From RGIG9608 sp045602425 (GTDB taxonomy: Bacteria > Bacteroidota > Bacteroidia > Bacteroidales > Paludibacteraceae), in the NCBI GenBank assembly GCA_045602425.1, contig JAZSBO010000005.1, positions 62,001 to 126,000 of the forward strand: DNA of 64,000 bases. The letters run 5' to 3'. This document shows, piece after piece, positions 6,726 through 15,168 of the stretch. Position 1 is the stretch's first letter, and each line of letters starts with the position of its first letter. Made by a program: the position numbers and the translations under genes. Below the pieces are notes generated by a model. That model was given only the letters and a program-made list of their open reading frames with translations, searched no databases and was not told where the DNA came from.

Positions 6726-8849
6726 TTAAGATTTATAATTTCTTGTTTGACGAGTAACAAATTCATAATCAAGAGGCTCTTTCAAAAGCGATGGTTCCTC
6801 GCCTTCGCCATTGTATTTCCAGCAAGAAACGTAAGAGAACTTATCGTCCTGACGTAGAGCTTCGCCTTCTGGAGTTTGATATTCTTCGCGGAAGTGTCCA
6901 CCGCACGACTCTTCGCGGTTGAGGGCATCGCGAGCCATCAATTCACCAATTTCAATAAAGTCAGCCAAACGAAGTGCTTTTTCAAGTTCAACGTTCAAAT
7001 CCATTTTATCGCCTGGGATAAATACGTTGCTCCAGAACTCTTTACGAATAGCTTTGATTTTTTCCAAAGCAGTTTCCAAACTTTCTTTTGTACGTCCCAT
7101 ACCTACAAAATCCCACATCACAAGACCTAATTCGCGGTGGATGCTATCAACCGAACGTTCGCCTTGGATAGCCATCAAACGATCGATTTTTTCTTGAACA
7201 GCATTTTCTGCTTCAACGAATTCAGGCAAATCGGTACTCATGCGTGGCACTTGAATTTGGTCTGCAAGATAGTTTTGAATTGTATAAGGAAGAACAAAAT
7301 AACCGTCGGCCAAACCTTGCATCAATGCCGATGCACCCAAACGGTTAGCTCCGTGGTCAGAGAAGTTTGCTTCACCAATACAGAACAAACCTTTGATAGA
7401 AGTTTGCAATTCGTAGTCAACCCAAATACCACCCATTGTATAGTGAATAGCAGGGAAAATCATCATTGGCTCTTCGTAAGGATTTTCGTCAACAATTTTT
7501 TCGTACATCTGGAACAAGTTGCCATAACGAGCAGCAACAACATCTTTTCCAAGACGATTAATTGCATCAGAGAAATCCAAGAACACAGCTAAACCTGTAG
7601 AGTTTACACCATAGCCAGCGTCGCAACGTTCTTTTGCTGCACGTGAAGCCACGTCGCGAGGAACAAGGTTACCAAATGCAGGATAACGACGTTCCAAATA
7701 ATAATCACGATCCTCTTCAGGGATATCACGTCCTTTCAATTTTCCTGCTTGAAGTGCTTTTGCATCTTCCAATTTTTTAGGTACCCAAATACGTCCGTCG
7801 TTACGCAACGATTCCGACATCAAAGTCAATTTTGATTGAAATTCGCCATGAACAGGAATACAAGTTGGGTGAATTTGAGCAAATGCAGGGTTTGCGAAGT
7901 ATGCTCCTTTTTTATAAATCTGAACAGCAGCCGAACCGTTTGAGCCCATTGCATTTGTAGAAAGGAAGAATGTGTTTCCATAACCACCAGTTCCAATTAC
8001 TACTGCGTGAGCAAAGAAACGTTCGATGCGTCCTGTAACCAAGTTACGAGCAATAATACCACGAGCACGTCCGTCAATAACTACAACATCAAGCATTTCG
8101 TAGCGAGAATACATCTTAACTGTACCCTTCTTTATCTGACGGCTCAATGCCGAATAAGCTCCAAGCAAAAGTTGTTGTCCTGTTTGACCCTTAGCATAGA
8201 ACGTACGAGACACTTGCGCACCACCGAAAGAACGGTTGTCGAGCAAACCTCCGTATTCGCGAGCGAAAGGAACACCTTGAGCCACACATTGGTCAATAAT
8301 GTTGTTCGAAACCTCTGCCAAACGATAAACGTTAGCTTCGCGAGCACGATAGTCGCCACCTTTGATAGTATCATAGAAAAGACGATAAACAGAGTCACCA
8401 TCGTTTTGATAGTTTTTAGCAGCGTTGATACCACCTTGTGCAGCAATAGAGTGAGCACGACGTGGAGAATCTTGAATACAGAAATTCAACACGTTGAATC
8501 CCATTTCGCCAAGCGAAGCAGCTGCCGAAGCACCAGCCAAACCAGTTCCCACAACGATAATGTCCAAACGACGTTTGTTAGCAGGGTTTACCAATTTTTG
8601 GTGAGCTTTGTAGTTTGTCCATTTTTCAGCCAAAGGACCTTCGGGTACTTTGCTATCAATAAATTGTTCGTCAGCAACAGCCTTTTTTACCGCTGTTTCA
8701 ACTTTTTTTGCTGCTGTTTTCACCGCTTTTACAGCTTCTTGAGTTGCATCATCGTTTACAACTTCTTCCACTTTTTTCTTCACGGCACGTACTACTTTTT
8801 TGGTAACTTCCTTAGCAGTATCTTTTAGTTCTTCAGATTTTTTTGCCAT
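6726..8849 (-). CDS. frdA: Fumarate reductase/succinate dehydrogenase flavoprotein subunit with extra N-terminal Lys/Ala/Val-rich extension
   Basis: 707 aa from the ATG at 8849; the frame is open to a TTG at 8876, but that start is less likely. The Rossmann motif GTGLAGASAAASLGEMG binds FAD, and AHSIAAQGGI carries the His expected to bind FAD covalently. The capping and active-site regions include HPTCIP, SRTFYAKGQTGQQ and NRLGASALMQGLADG. Familiar Bacteroidota FrdA sequence starts only at about residue 68 (SKVPEGPLAEKWTNYKAHQK). The preceding residues are a charged, helix-prone run of Lys, Ala, Val and Glu (VKTAAKKVETAVKKAV), like a histone H1 tail, which I do not expect in this family. The gene is the second of frdCAB, 30 bp after frdC. 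Confidence 0.95.
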   Translation of the reverse strand: MAKKSEELKDTAKEVTKKVVRAVKKKVEEVVNDDATQEAVKAVKTAAKKVETAVKKAVADEQFIDSKVPEGPLAEKWTNYKAHQKLVNPANKRRLDIIVVGTGLAGASAAASLGEMGFNVLNFCIQDSPRRAHSIAAQGGINAAKNYQNDGDSVYRLFYDTIKGGDYRAREANVYRLAEVSNNIIDQCVAQGVPFAREYGGLLDNRSFGGAQVSRTFYAKGQTGQQLLLGAYSALSRQIKKGTVKMYSRYEMLDVVVIDGRARGIIARNLVTGRIERFFAHAVVIGTGGYGNTFFLSTNAMGSNGSAAVQIYKKGAYFANPAFAQIHPTCIPVHGEFQSKLTLMSESLRNDGRIWVPKKLEDAKALQAGKLKGRDIPEEDRDYYLERRYPAFGNLVPRDVASRAAKERCDAGYGVNSTGLAVFLDFSDAINRLGKDVVAARYGNLFQMYEKIVDENPYEEPMMIFPAIHYTMGGIWVDYELQTSIKGLFCIGEANFSDHGANRLGASALMQGLADGYFVLPYTIQNYLADQIQVPRMSTDLPEFVEAENAVQEKIDRLMAIQGERSVDSIHRELGLVMWDFVGMGRTKESLETALEKIKAIRKEFWSNVFIPGDKMDLNVELEKALRLADFIEIGELMARDALNREESCGGHFREEYQTPEGEALRQDDKFSYVSCWKYNGEGEEPSLLKEPLDYEFVTRQTRNYKS

Positions 8850-8879
8850 CTTTCTTAAAGTTTTATCGTTAAACAAAAG

Positions 8880-9590
8880 TTAAGCCGCACAACATGAACT
8901 GCCACAACAGCCAAGAGAAGCTAAACCATAATAAATCACAACTGCAGCAAACATCAAAACCACCAAAGTAGCAACAATGTTTGAGATACATTTAACACGA
9001 GACATCCAAGTGTTGTTATTCAAGCCCAACGTATGCAACGCCGACCACACACCATGTGTCAAGTGGAACCAAATAGCACCCAACCAAACAAGATAAAGCA
9101 CTACATATACAGGGCAAGAGAATGTTTCTTTAATCCAATGAACACCGTTTGTTGCCAATTCGATATCATTGATATGAACTCCGGCAGCATGCATAATTTC
9201 AGTAAACTGCATTTTGTACCAGAAGTTGAACAAGTGCAACCCCATACCCAATACAACAACAATACCAAGTGCCAACATGTTTTTCGATGACCATTCTACA
9301 TCTTCTTGACGAGTAGAAACGGCATAACGCTTATTACCACGTGCACGATAGTTTTGCCACGTAATAAAAAATGCATACAAAATATGCACAACAACTAGCG
9401 CCGCCAAACCTGCAGTAGCAACAAGTGCATACCAATTGGCACCCAAAAATTCACAAATCATGTTGTAACCATCTTCGGAGATAATTGCAACAAGATTCAT
9501 TGTTGCATGAAACAACAAAAACAGGACTAACGCAGCCCCCGAAATACTCATAATGAGTTTTCGTCCAATAGAGGAATTAATTAACCACAT
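8880..9590 (-). CDS. frdC: Fumarate reductase/succinate dehydrogenase cytochrome b subunit
   Basis: 236 aa with five predicted membrane helices, as in the di-heme b558 anchor of B-type enzymes. His28, His69, His119 and His176 (or His179) lie in helices at spacings that fit the four heme ligands. The subunit exchanges electrons with menaquinone and anchors FrdAB. It is the first gene of the operon, with a strong promoter at 9665-9695. Unusually the protein ends in a Cys cluster, LGCCGSSCCAA, just after the last membrane helix; I do not recognise this as a normal family feature. Confidence 0.92.
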   Translation of the reverse strand: MWLINSSIGRKLIMSISGAALVLFLLFHATMNLVAIISEDGYNMICEFLGANWYALVATAGLAALVVVHILYAFFITWQNYRARGNKRYAVSTRQEDVEWSSKNMLALGIVVVLGMGLHLFNFWYKMQFTEIMHAAGVHINDIELATNGVHWIKETFSCPVYVVLYLVWLGAIWFHLTHGVWSALHTLGLNNNTWMSRVKCISNIVATLVVLMFAAVVIYYGLASLGCCGSSCCAA

Positions 9591-9664
9591 AGATTTTTTG
9601 TTTAGTTAGTAAAAATTTAATTATTAAGAATTTATATATTTTATCTTTCAAAATTCATTTTTCA

Positions 9665-9695
9665 CAAAGATAAATCTTTCATTTTATTCTACAAA
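9665..9695 (-). promoter_or_regulatory. Promoter of frdCAB
   Basis: On the minus strand, TTTG (9692-9695), 19 bp, then TATCTTTG (9665-9672) is an excellent match to the Bacteroidota -33/-7 promoter. It gives a leader of roughly 65-70 nt before frdC. Confidence 0.8.
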
Positions 9696-9707
9696 TGAAT
9701 ATTTCTT

Positions 9708-10628
9708 TTATTTAATATCAGTACGTTTAGTTCCAACGCCTTCGTCAATCACAACTCTTTCTGGAGGAAAAAACAATAGCTCTGGATTTGCTAAAATTTT
9801 ATCAAACAAACGCATACTTGAAGCATAATAAAAGCCATCGCAAACTCGTTCGTCAAGAACAAACTTGAGCAATATACTTTTTGCATCCTTCACTTGCCCC
9901 TCTTTATTGATTTCTTTTTGACGACTTTTTCTCCCCATTGCTATAAATAAACTACAAGTACCAAATTCATACAAATGATGATAAACAGATTCTACACCTA
10001 TTGAACCAATATTTGTAAGAAACATACTTGAATGCCAAGGACTTATTTTATTTAAACTTTTAGGCAACAAACCAACCTTGTCTAACCAACGAAATATAAA
10101 TACCGCAAAACGAAGTAGAAAATCAGGCAAATAATTTAATATTTTCGCAATATTGTCTTGTGCATTTTGTTGCCCAACTGGTTGACTTGCAAGTTGCTCC
10201 TTACGAATTTTTTCTACCACTTCGGGCAATGTATCTGTCAATTGAAAATAAGGTTTTATAATAGTCTCTTCACCATCGTCAGACAAAGAACGTTTTATCG
10301 TCAAAGCAATACTCAAATGATTTCGTGCAAAAAGTTTGTTCCAAATCACAAACCTATTTAAATGTGGACGTTGTGAAAACAATCGGACTAACGCCGCCAT
10401 TATAACGTGCATTATCGACAAATCAGGAATTGAATCACGATGTTTTTTTATAAAATTCTCGATATGTTCTATCGACACATTTGCCTCATAAAAAACTTGA
10501 GAATCCATTCGTGTCCGCAAAAAATAAGGAATCATTCGACAAAACGGATCAACTTTCCGTATTCGCCAGCCATCTCCTCTATCGCCCCAACAACGTTTAT
10601 AATGATTAAATCTGATTCGCTCTTTCAT
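9708..10628 (-). CDS. Stand-alone 2-oxo acid dehydrogenase E2-like acyltransferase domain protein
   Basis: 306 aa. The fold resembles the catalytic core of dihydrolipoamide acyltransferases and chloramphenicol acetyltransferase, with no lipoyl or E1-binding domain. The C-terminal segment LKFVLDERVCDGFYY aligns with the E2 active-site motif (consensus D-H-R-x-x-D-G), but the catalytic His is replaced by Glu while the following Asp-Gly is kept. An internal hydrophobic stretch (LRFAVFIFRWLDKVGLLPKS) is present. Related single-domain proteins are common in Bacteroidales with no known substrate. It starts 4 bp after the YitT gene and is the last gene of the leuS operon. The substituted His suggests a different chemistry or a non-catalytic role. 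Confidence 0.75.
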   Translation of the reverse strand: MKERIRFNHYKRCWGDRGDGWRIRKVDPFCRMIPYFLRTRMDSQVFYEANVSIEHIENFIKKHRDSIPDLSIMHVIMAALVRLFSQRPHLNRFVIWNKLFARNHLSIALTIKRSLSDDGEETIIKPYFQLTDTLPEVVEKIRKEQLASQPVGQQNAQDNIAKILNYLPDFLLRFAVFIFRWLDKVGLLPKSLNKISPWHSSMFLTNIGSIGVESVYHHLYEFGTCSLFIAMGRKSRQKEINKEGQVKDAKSILLKFVLDERVCDGFYYASSMRLFDKILANPELLFFPPERVVIDEGVGTKRTDIK

Positions 10629-10632
10629 AGAT

Positions 10633-11511
10633 TTATTTTGCTTTCATCACGTCAAACCCCTCTCCGTAAACACCAATAGCCGATGTTTGCGACACAAAAG
10701 CCTGCGGATCAATCTCTTTAACCAAACGAAATATTTTTACCGATTCGTTTTTACGTGCCAAAACTGTTACAACCTTTATTGGTTCTTTCGAGTACCAACC
10801 CATACCGTCAAGAATCGTAACACCACGACGTACGTCAGAATTGATTTTATTTGCAATTTCCTCGTATTTATGCGAGAAAATAAAAAACTGAACAGATTGG
10901 CGAAAACCATTTACAACCAAATCAACTGTAAATGAAAATATAGCCATCACCACTAAACCATAAACAATCTTTTCTAAATTATGAAAAACTAAATACGACG
11001 AGCAAATGATAATAACATCACAATAAAGCAACATCCTTCCCATTGTAATATTACGATACTTATTCACAATTTTTGCAATAATATCAGTTCCTCCAGAACT
11101 GCCATTAGCTGTAAAAACAATGCCTGTACCAAAACCCATACAAATAGCCCCTAAAGTACACGACATAAAAATTTCGGAAGATTGAATAAATGTATTTGGC
11201 GGAAATTGTGGCATAAAAGCAAAACCTAAAGTAATCACCACAACTCCATAAATAGTACGAATCAAAAATTTCCATCCGATGGTTTTTAAAGCAACCAAAA
11301 GCAACACACCATTGATAATTGCATAAGAAGCTGAAACAGGAAATCCCGAATAATAATAAATAATAGCACCTATACCCGTTACACCACCGCCCGTCAACTT
11401 AATTGGCAACAAAAATGCATTCCACGCAAAAACATACAACAAAAGACCTAAAGTAATTAACAAATAGTCTTTTACTCCTGCTAAAATTTGAGTTTTATCC
11501 CATTTTATCAT
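10633..11511 (-). CDS. YitT family membrane protein
   Basis: 292 aa. Five or six hydrophobic helices in the first 200 residues carry the family features (ITLGLLLYVFAWNAFLLP near the start, GFGTGIVFTANGSSGGTDII in the middle). The C-terminal 80 residues form a soluble DUF2179 domain (VRRGVTILDGMGWYSKEP). YitT proteins are inner-membrane proteins of unresolved function. The start overlaps the leuS stop as ATGA (11508-11511), indicating translational coupling. Confidence 0.88.
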   Translation of the reverse strand: MIKWDKTQILAGVKDYLLITLGLLLYVFAWNAFLLPIKLTGGGVTGIGAIIYYYSGFPVSASYAIINGVLLLVALKTIGWKFLIRTIYGVVVITLGFAFMPQFPPNTFIQSSEIFMSCTLGAICMGFGTGIVFTANGSSGGTDIIAKIVNKYRNITMGRMLLYCDVIIICSSYLVFHNLEKIVYGLVVMAIFSFTVDLVVNGFRQSVQFFIFSHKYEEIANKINSDVRRGVTILDGMGWYSKEPIKVVTVLARKNESVKIFRLVKEIDPQAFVSQTSAIGVYGEGFDVMKAK

Positions 11512-14324
11512 AGCACTATATTTACAATCTTTCCGGGAACAACAATCACTTTTCGAGGCGATTTGCCATCGAGGTATTTTTGTGTTTGTTCGTTGGCAAG
11601 AGCTTCTTTTTCAACCTCTTCTTTGGTCAAATTAGCTGCCATTTCGAGCGTAAAACGTACCTTTCCGTTGAACGAAATAGGATACTTTACGCTCGATTCT
11701 ACCAAATACTCTTCGCAACAAATAGGGAACGGAGCATTGCAAACGGTCGTTTCGTTCCCCAAACGATGCCAAAGTTCTTCGGCAATGTGTGGCGCAAATG
11801 GTGCAAGCAATATGGTAAGTGGTTCCAGTATTGCACGTTTGCTGCACTTGAGCTGCGAGAGTTCGTTTTGACAAATCATAAATGCCGACACCGACGTGTT
11901 GAACGAGAAATGTTCAATATCGAAAGTGATTTTCTTGATTGTTTTATGCAATGTTTTTAACTCTGCTGCTGAAGGTTGCTCCTCATTTACATTTTCGTAC
12001 ATTGCCCAAAGACGACGAAGGAAACGATGTACGCCATCGATGCCATTCGTATCCCAGGGTTTCGACTGTTCAAGTGGACCAAGGAACATTTCGTAAAGTC
12101 GGAGCGTATCGGCACCATAACGTTCTACAATGTCGTCGGGGTTTACTACGTTGAACATCGACTTCGACATTTTTTCTACTGCCCAACCGCAAATGTATTT
12201 TCCGTTTTCAAGGATAAATTCCGCATCTTTATATTCTGGCATCCAATTGCGGAAACGCTCAATATCGAGAACATCATTTGCCACAAGATTCACATCTACG
12301 TGAATTTGTTGCGTTTCATATTCGTTTTTTAAGTTGAGCGACACAAATTTATTTGTACCCACAACGCGATAAACAAAATTACTTCTTCCTTGAATCATTC
12401 CCTGATTGATAAGCTTTTGGAATGGTTCGTCTTTGCAAATAATGCCCAAATCGAACAAAAATTTATTCCAAAAACGGCTATAAATCAAGTGTCCTGTTGC
12501 ATGTTCAGTTCCACCAATGTATAAATCTACATTTTGCCAATAATTGTTAGCTTCTTTACCCACAAGAGCCTCACCATTTTTATTGTCCATGTAGCGTAAA
12601 TAATACGCACTCGAGCCAGCAAAACCCGGCATTGTACAAAGTTCCAATGGGAAAATAACTTTATTGTCGATTTCCGAAACATCAGCCAAAGTAGCATTCG
12701 CTTCATTCCATGCCCAAAGTTTTGCATGACCAAGTGGTGGTTCTCCACTTTCCGTTGGCAAAAACTTATCTACTTTTGGCAATTCAAGTGGCAAACATTT
12801 TTCAGGAATCATATAAGGCATTCCTTCTTTGTAATAAACAGGAAATGGCTCTCCCCAATAACGCTGACGGCTAAACACAGCATCGCGCAAACGATAATTC
12901 ACTTTTACTCGACCCAGATTGTGCGATTCCACGTATTTTTTTGTTGCAACAATGGCTTCTTTTACGGTTAATCCGTTGAGGTTGAGGTCGCAATATGGCA
13001 CAGCCCCTTCTTGTGGTGAGTTACAAACAATTCCTTCTTTGGCATCGTAGCTCTCCTCGCTTACGTCGCAACCCTCGATGAGCGGAACGATGGGCAAATT
13101 GAAGTGACGAGCAAAAGCATAGTCTCGACTATCGTGAGCAGGAACTGCCATAATTGCTCCAGTTCCGTATCCTGCTAATACGTAGTCCGAAATCCAAATA
13201 GGCACTTCGTCGCCAGTGAACGGATTTACAGCATACGAACCCGAGAAAACTCCCGTTACGCTACGGTCAGCAATGCGTTCGCGTTCGGTGCGTTTTTTTG
13301 TGCGTTGCAAGTATTCTTCCACCGCTTCGGCTTGCTCCTTAGTGGTGAGTTGCGCTACCAGTTCGCTTTCAGGTGCAAGCACCATGAACGTTACGCCAAA
13401 CATTGTGTCGGCACGAGTGGTGAAGATGGTAAATTCCATATCGCTGTTTTTTACCTTGAATTGAACTTCCGTTCCTTCGGAGCGACCAATCCAGTTCTTT
13501 TGTGTCTCTTTGAGCGAATCAGTCCAGTCGATTTGTTCCAAACCATCGAGCAAGCGTTGTGCGTATGCCGAAACACGCAAACTCCATTGGCGCATTACAC
13601 GTTGTTCTACAGGGTAACCTCCACGCACCGAAAGTCCTTCGCTCACTTCATCGTTTGCCAAAACGCAACCCAACTTTGGACACCAATTAACTTTTGTGTC
13701 TGCAAGATATGCAATACGATAATTCATCAACACCTCTTGCTGATGCTTTTCATCCCAACTTTTCCACTCTTCAGCGGTAAACGTTGGCGTTTCGCTTTGT
13801 GCGGCACGAACTTTTGCATTTCCTTGCTCATTAAAAATATCGATAAGCATAGAGATTGGTCGAGCGGCATTGGCACGATAGCAATACCAATGATTGAACA
13901 TTTGCTGAAACGCCCACTGCGTCCATTTATAATAATCAGAATCACAAGTGCGAACCTCACGATTCCAATCGTAGCAAAAACCTATTTTATTAAGCTGCTC
14001 ACAATAACGTGCGATGTTTTTTTCAGTAGTAACGGCAGGATGTTGCCCTGTTTGAATAGCATATTGCTCAGCAGGCAAACCATAAGCATCAAAGCCCATT
14101 GGGTGCAATACGTTGAAACCTTGCAAACGTTTGTAACGGCTGTAAATATCCGAAGCAATATAGCCCAACGGATGCCCAACATGCAACCCTGCTCCCGATG
14201 GGTAAGGGAACATATCAAGTACATAAAATTTAGGCTTTTCGCCACCATTTTCAACGTTGTAAATGGCATTTTCTTTCCAATATTGTTGCCACTTTTGCTC
14301 AATTTCTTTGAAGTTATATTCCAT
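11508..14324 (-). CDS. leuS: Leucyl-tRNA synthetase
   Basis: 938 aa from the ATG at 14324; the frame extends to 14414, but the extension lacks family similarity and overlaps the promoter. It is a class I synthetase charging tRNA-Leu. The HIGH region appears as PYPSGAGLHVGHPLGY (about residues 42-57), the editing (CP1) domain includes the FTTRADTMFGVTF segment and a GTGAIMAVPAHD-type site, and the KMSKS loop is VEKMSKSMFNVVNP. The length is normal for Bacteroidota LeuRS. First gene of an operon with yitT and the E2-like gene. Confidence 0.97.
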   Translation of the reverse strand: MEYNFKEIEQKWQQYWKENAIYNVENGGEKPKFYVLDMFPYPSGAGLHVGHPLGYIASDIYSRYKRLQGFNVLHPMGFDAYGLPAEQYAIQTGQHPAVTTEKNIARYCEQLNKIGFCYDWNREVRTCDSDYYKWTQWAFQQMFNHWYCYRANAARPISMLIDIFNEQGNAKVRAAQSETPTFTAEEWKSWDEKHQQEVLMNYRIAYLADTKVNWCPKLGCVLANDEVSEGLSVRGGYPVEQRVMRQWSLRVSAYAQRLLDGLEQIDWTDSLKETQKNWIGRSEGTEVQFKVKNSDMEFTIFTTRADTMFGVTFMVLAPESELVAQLTTKEQAEAVEEYLQRTKKRTERERIADRSVTGVFSGSYAVNPFTGDEVPIWISDYVLAGYGTGAIMAVPAHDSRDYAFARHFNLPIVPLIEGCDVSEESYDAKEGIVCNSPQEGAVPYCDLNLNGLTVKEAIVATKKYVESHNLGRVKVNYRLRDAVFSRQRYWGEPFPVYYKEGMPYMIPEKCLPLELPKVDKFLPTESGEPPLGHAKLWAWNEANATLADVSEIDNKVIFPLELCTMPGFAGSSAYYLRYMDNKNGEALVGKEANNYWQNVDLYIGGTEHATGHLIYSRFWNKFLFDLGIICKDEPFQKLINQGMIQGRSNFVYRVVGTNKFVSLNLKNEYETQQIHVDVNLVANDVLDIERFRNWMPEYKDAEFILENGKYICGWAVEKMSKSMFNVVNPDDIVERYGADTLRLYEMFLGPLEQSKPWDTNGIDGVHRFLRRLWAMYENVNEEQPSAAELKTLHKTIKKITFDIEHFSFNTSVSAFMICQNELSQLKCSKRAILEPLTILLAPFAPHIAEELWHRLGNETTVCNAPFPICCEEYLVESSVKYPISFNGKVRFTLEMAANLTKEEVEKEALANEQTQKYLDGKSPRKVIVVPGKIVNIVL

Positions 14325-14350
14325 AAAAACTACATATTTCTTAAAGTCTG

Positions 14351-14358
14351 CAAATTTA
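14351..14358 (-). promoter_or_regulatory. Predicted -7 box for leuS
   Basis: The minus strand reads TAAATTTG, 26 bp before the leuS ATG; a TTG 16 bp upstream may be the -33 element. Confidence 0.6.
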
Positions 14359-14421
14359 TTAAAATTTATATTCGCAATAAATTTTAACAAGCGGAAATAA
14401 AGGTTACAAAACAAAATAAGG

Positions 14422-14429
14422 TATTTTTG
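14422..14429 (+). promoter_or_regulatory. Predicted -7 box for the operon starting at 14456
   Basis: TATTTTTG matches TAnnTTTG and lies 26 bp before the ATG; divergent from the leuS promoter. No clear -33 element is visible. Confidence 0.6.
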
Positions 14430-14455
14430 CAGTCAAAGCAAAAAACAGATAAAAA

Positions 14456-15163
14456 ATGAAAATATTTAATAGCATTTTATTTTTTTTACTTTTTGGCGTT
14501 ATCAACACTTTTGCAGATGTAATTGTTACTCTTAATAACCAAAAAATTGATTGTAAAATTTTAGAAGTAAATATCGAAACCTTAAAATACAAACGATTAG
14601 ACAATCCTGAAGGTCCCAGCTATACAATCCTCAAAAAAGAGGTTAAATCTGTAACTTATTCGAACGGGACAACTGAATTTTTCAACAAAAAAAGGGAGCA
14701 AAAATCATTTATTGCTGAACCGATAGACTATAATGGTGAGACTGTTGTTTTCTCACAAAAAAAAGGATTTACATTTTCAAACGGCGATAGTATCTCTGAA
14801 AATCAGTACTTATACCTCACACAACAATATTGCATGGAGGCCAACAAGCAATATCTAAAAGGAGAAAAATTGAGACGCCTTGGGAAATGGTTTATGGCTA
14901 TCGGTGTACCTATTACAATCATAGGTACAGGGCTTCACACTGCTTACAACGATAACGAAAGACACAAAAATTCGAAAACCGTAGGAACAATACTTTGGGC
15001 AGTAGGAGTCCCAACATTAGGAGCAGGAATTCCGTTATACATTTTTGGTATAAAACAAAAGAAAAAAAGTGTTGATACGTTCAACGCAAACAAACCTCAG
15101 GCAAACATCTCTTTCAATTTTTCACCGATAGAAAACAGTATTGGTATAGCTTTAAATTTTTAG
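14456..15163 (+). CDS. Secreted/membrane protein of a Bacteroidota family, function unknown
   Basis: 235 aa. Residues 1-20 are a signal peptide (ends TFA). Residues 21-80 form a small domain, DVIVTLNNQKIDCKILEVN then YKRLDNPEGPSYTILKKEV and VTYSNGT, which recurs in the protein at 57020-57844 and is common in Bacteroidota. Two hydrophobic, Gly-rich segments follow (about 143-162 and 180-203), with a short polar tail. No catalytic residues are recognisable. It is the first gene of the plus-strand operon, 5 bp before the M16 peptidase gene. Confidence 0.8.
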   Translation: MKIFNSILFFLLFGVINTFADVIVTLNNQKIDCKILEVNIETLKYKRLDNPEGPSYTILKKEVKSVTYSNGTTEFFNKKREQKSFIAEPIDYNGETVVFSQKKGFTFSNGDSISENQYLYLTQQYCMEANKQYLKGEKLRRLGKWFMAIGVPITIIGTGLHTAYNDNERHKNSKTVGTILWAVGVPTLGAGIPLYIFGIKQKKKSVDTFNANKPQANISFNFSPIENSIGIALNF

Positions 15164-15168
15164 GAAAA

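Noticed and set aside
6137..6757. 206-codon open frame on the plus strand
   Set aside because: Antisense to frdB and part of the frdA end; composition is not protein-like.
8007..8828. 273-codon open frame on the plus strand
   Set aside because: Antisense to frdA; Ser/Thr/Cys-rich with no plausible start signal.
13305..14387. 360-codon open frame on the plus strand
   Set aside because: It lies antisense over leuS, whose motifs are intact along the whole length; the plus-strand translation has no domain-like features.
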